A stretch of DNA of 64,000 bases from Symbiodinium natans. Its lineage: Eukaryota > Sar > Dinophyceae > Suessiales > Symbiodiniaceae. Positions 63,677 through 64,000 of this stretch are shown in pieces (positions within the stretch are counted from its first letter, which is position 1; every line of letters starts with the position of its first letter). Made by a program: the position numbers and the translations under genes. Under the pieces are notes generated by a model. It worked only from the letters and a program-made list of their open reading frames with translations, was not told where the DNA came from and did no database searches. Where the stretch lies: positions 274,323 through 338,322 of the forward strand of contig CAJNDS010002167.1 of the NCBI GenBank assembly GCA_905221605.1, written 5' to 3'.

Positions 63677-64000
63677 AAGATGAGGCCCAGAGGAAGTATA
63701 AGGCAGGGAAGGGTTTGCAGGGACAGATCGCGCATCTGCCTGCCGCAGAATGCTCGGCCTAAAGCCCCAACCCTCCAGTAGACCATCGAGAATCCCGCAA
63801 CGAATGCCCAGTAAACCCTAAACTCTAAACCCTCAACCCTACACCCAAACCCTATAAACCCTAAACCCTATAAACCCTACACCCTAAACCCTGTAAACCT
63901 TAAGCCCAAAAGCATTGAAGCGTCCAGCTCCACGAACTCGAAGCCCAGCTCAGGCTGGTCGTGTCGCAGCCGCCGCCAAGCATTGCCCCTCGGCCCCAAG
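63677..64000. other. Window end: CCCTAAA variants and a possible exon
   Basis: CCCTAAA/CCCTATAAA at 63813-63905. The last 80 bp can be read VQLHELEAQLRLVVSQPPPS, possibly a further gene 3 exon, but no AG|G acceptor lies at its start. Confidence 0.4.

Overview
ORGANISM. The window looks like a nuclear scaffold of a dinoflagellate, plausibly Symbiodiniaceae/Suessiales. Three things point there. The telomere-type heptamer is TTTAGGG/CCCTAAA. Genes are cut into very small exons. The splice sites inferable from a conserved protein use GC, GT or GA as 5' dinucleotide and almost always AG|G at the 3' end, which is a known dinoflagellate peculiarity. A chromerid or another alveolate is a weaker alternative. 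The 100-N run at 251-350 shows a draft assembly. No bacterial features, rRNA, tRNA or CRISPR were seen.

LAYOUT. No long ORF here is a gene; the long ORFs are readings of low-complexity repeats. The real coding content lies in islands of 15-90 bp between telomere-like arrays, homopolymers and MITE-like inverted repeats. (1) 501-44362, + strand: the C-terminal two thirds of an insulysin-type M16 metallopeptidase (insulin-degrading enzyme family), resolved here into 38 exons (about 2.03 kb of coding sequence, about 676 codons) in about 44 kb, with reading phase kept across all 37 introns. The N-terminal part with the zinc motif is not in the window. (2) 44901-46653, +: exons of thrombospondin type-1 repeats (TSR). 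These may be a separate gene, or may be spliced in frame to the M16 gene. (3) 46.7-57.8 kb: repeats with a few weak exon candidates, about 2 kb of diverged roughly 0.8-kb repeats (53.75-55.89 kb) and a palindromic AAACCATT array (56.04-56.47 kb). (4) 57852-63303 and probably to the window end, +: a chain of phase-compatible small exons of an unrecognised, partly coiled-coil protein.

REPEAT SYSTEM. At least eight short inverted-repeat families (called A to H here) occur repeatedly, and several copies carry telomere-like arrays inside them. In the M16 gene the arrays are polarised. About half of the introns start with TTTAGGG on the coding strand and end with CCCTAAA, while the reverse order is seen about once. 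The two ends of such an intron are therefore complementary and could pair in the transcript. This polarity, with TTTAG|GG able to serve as the AG|G acceptor, is the main candidate for an undescribed system. Exon calls rest on matching translated islands to remembered family motifs and on phase arithmetic; no alignment was run.
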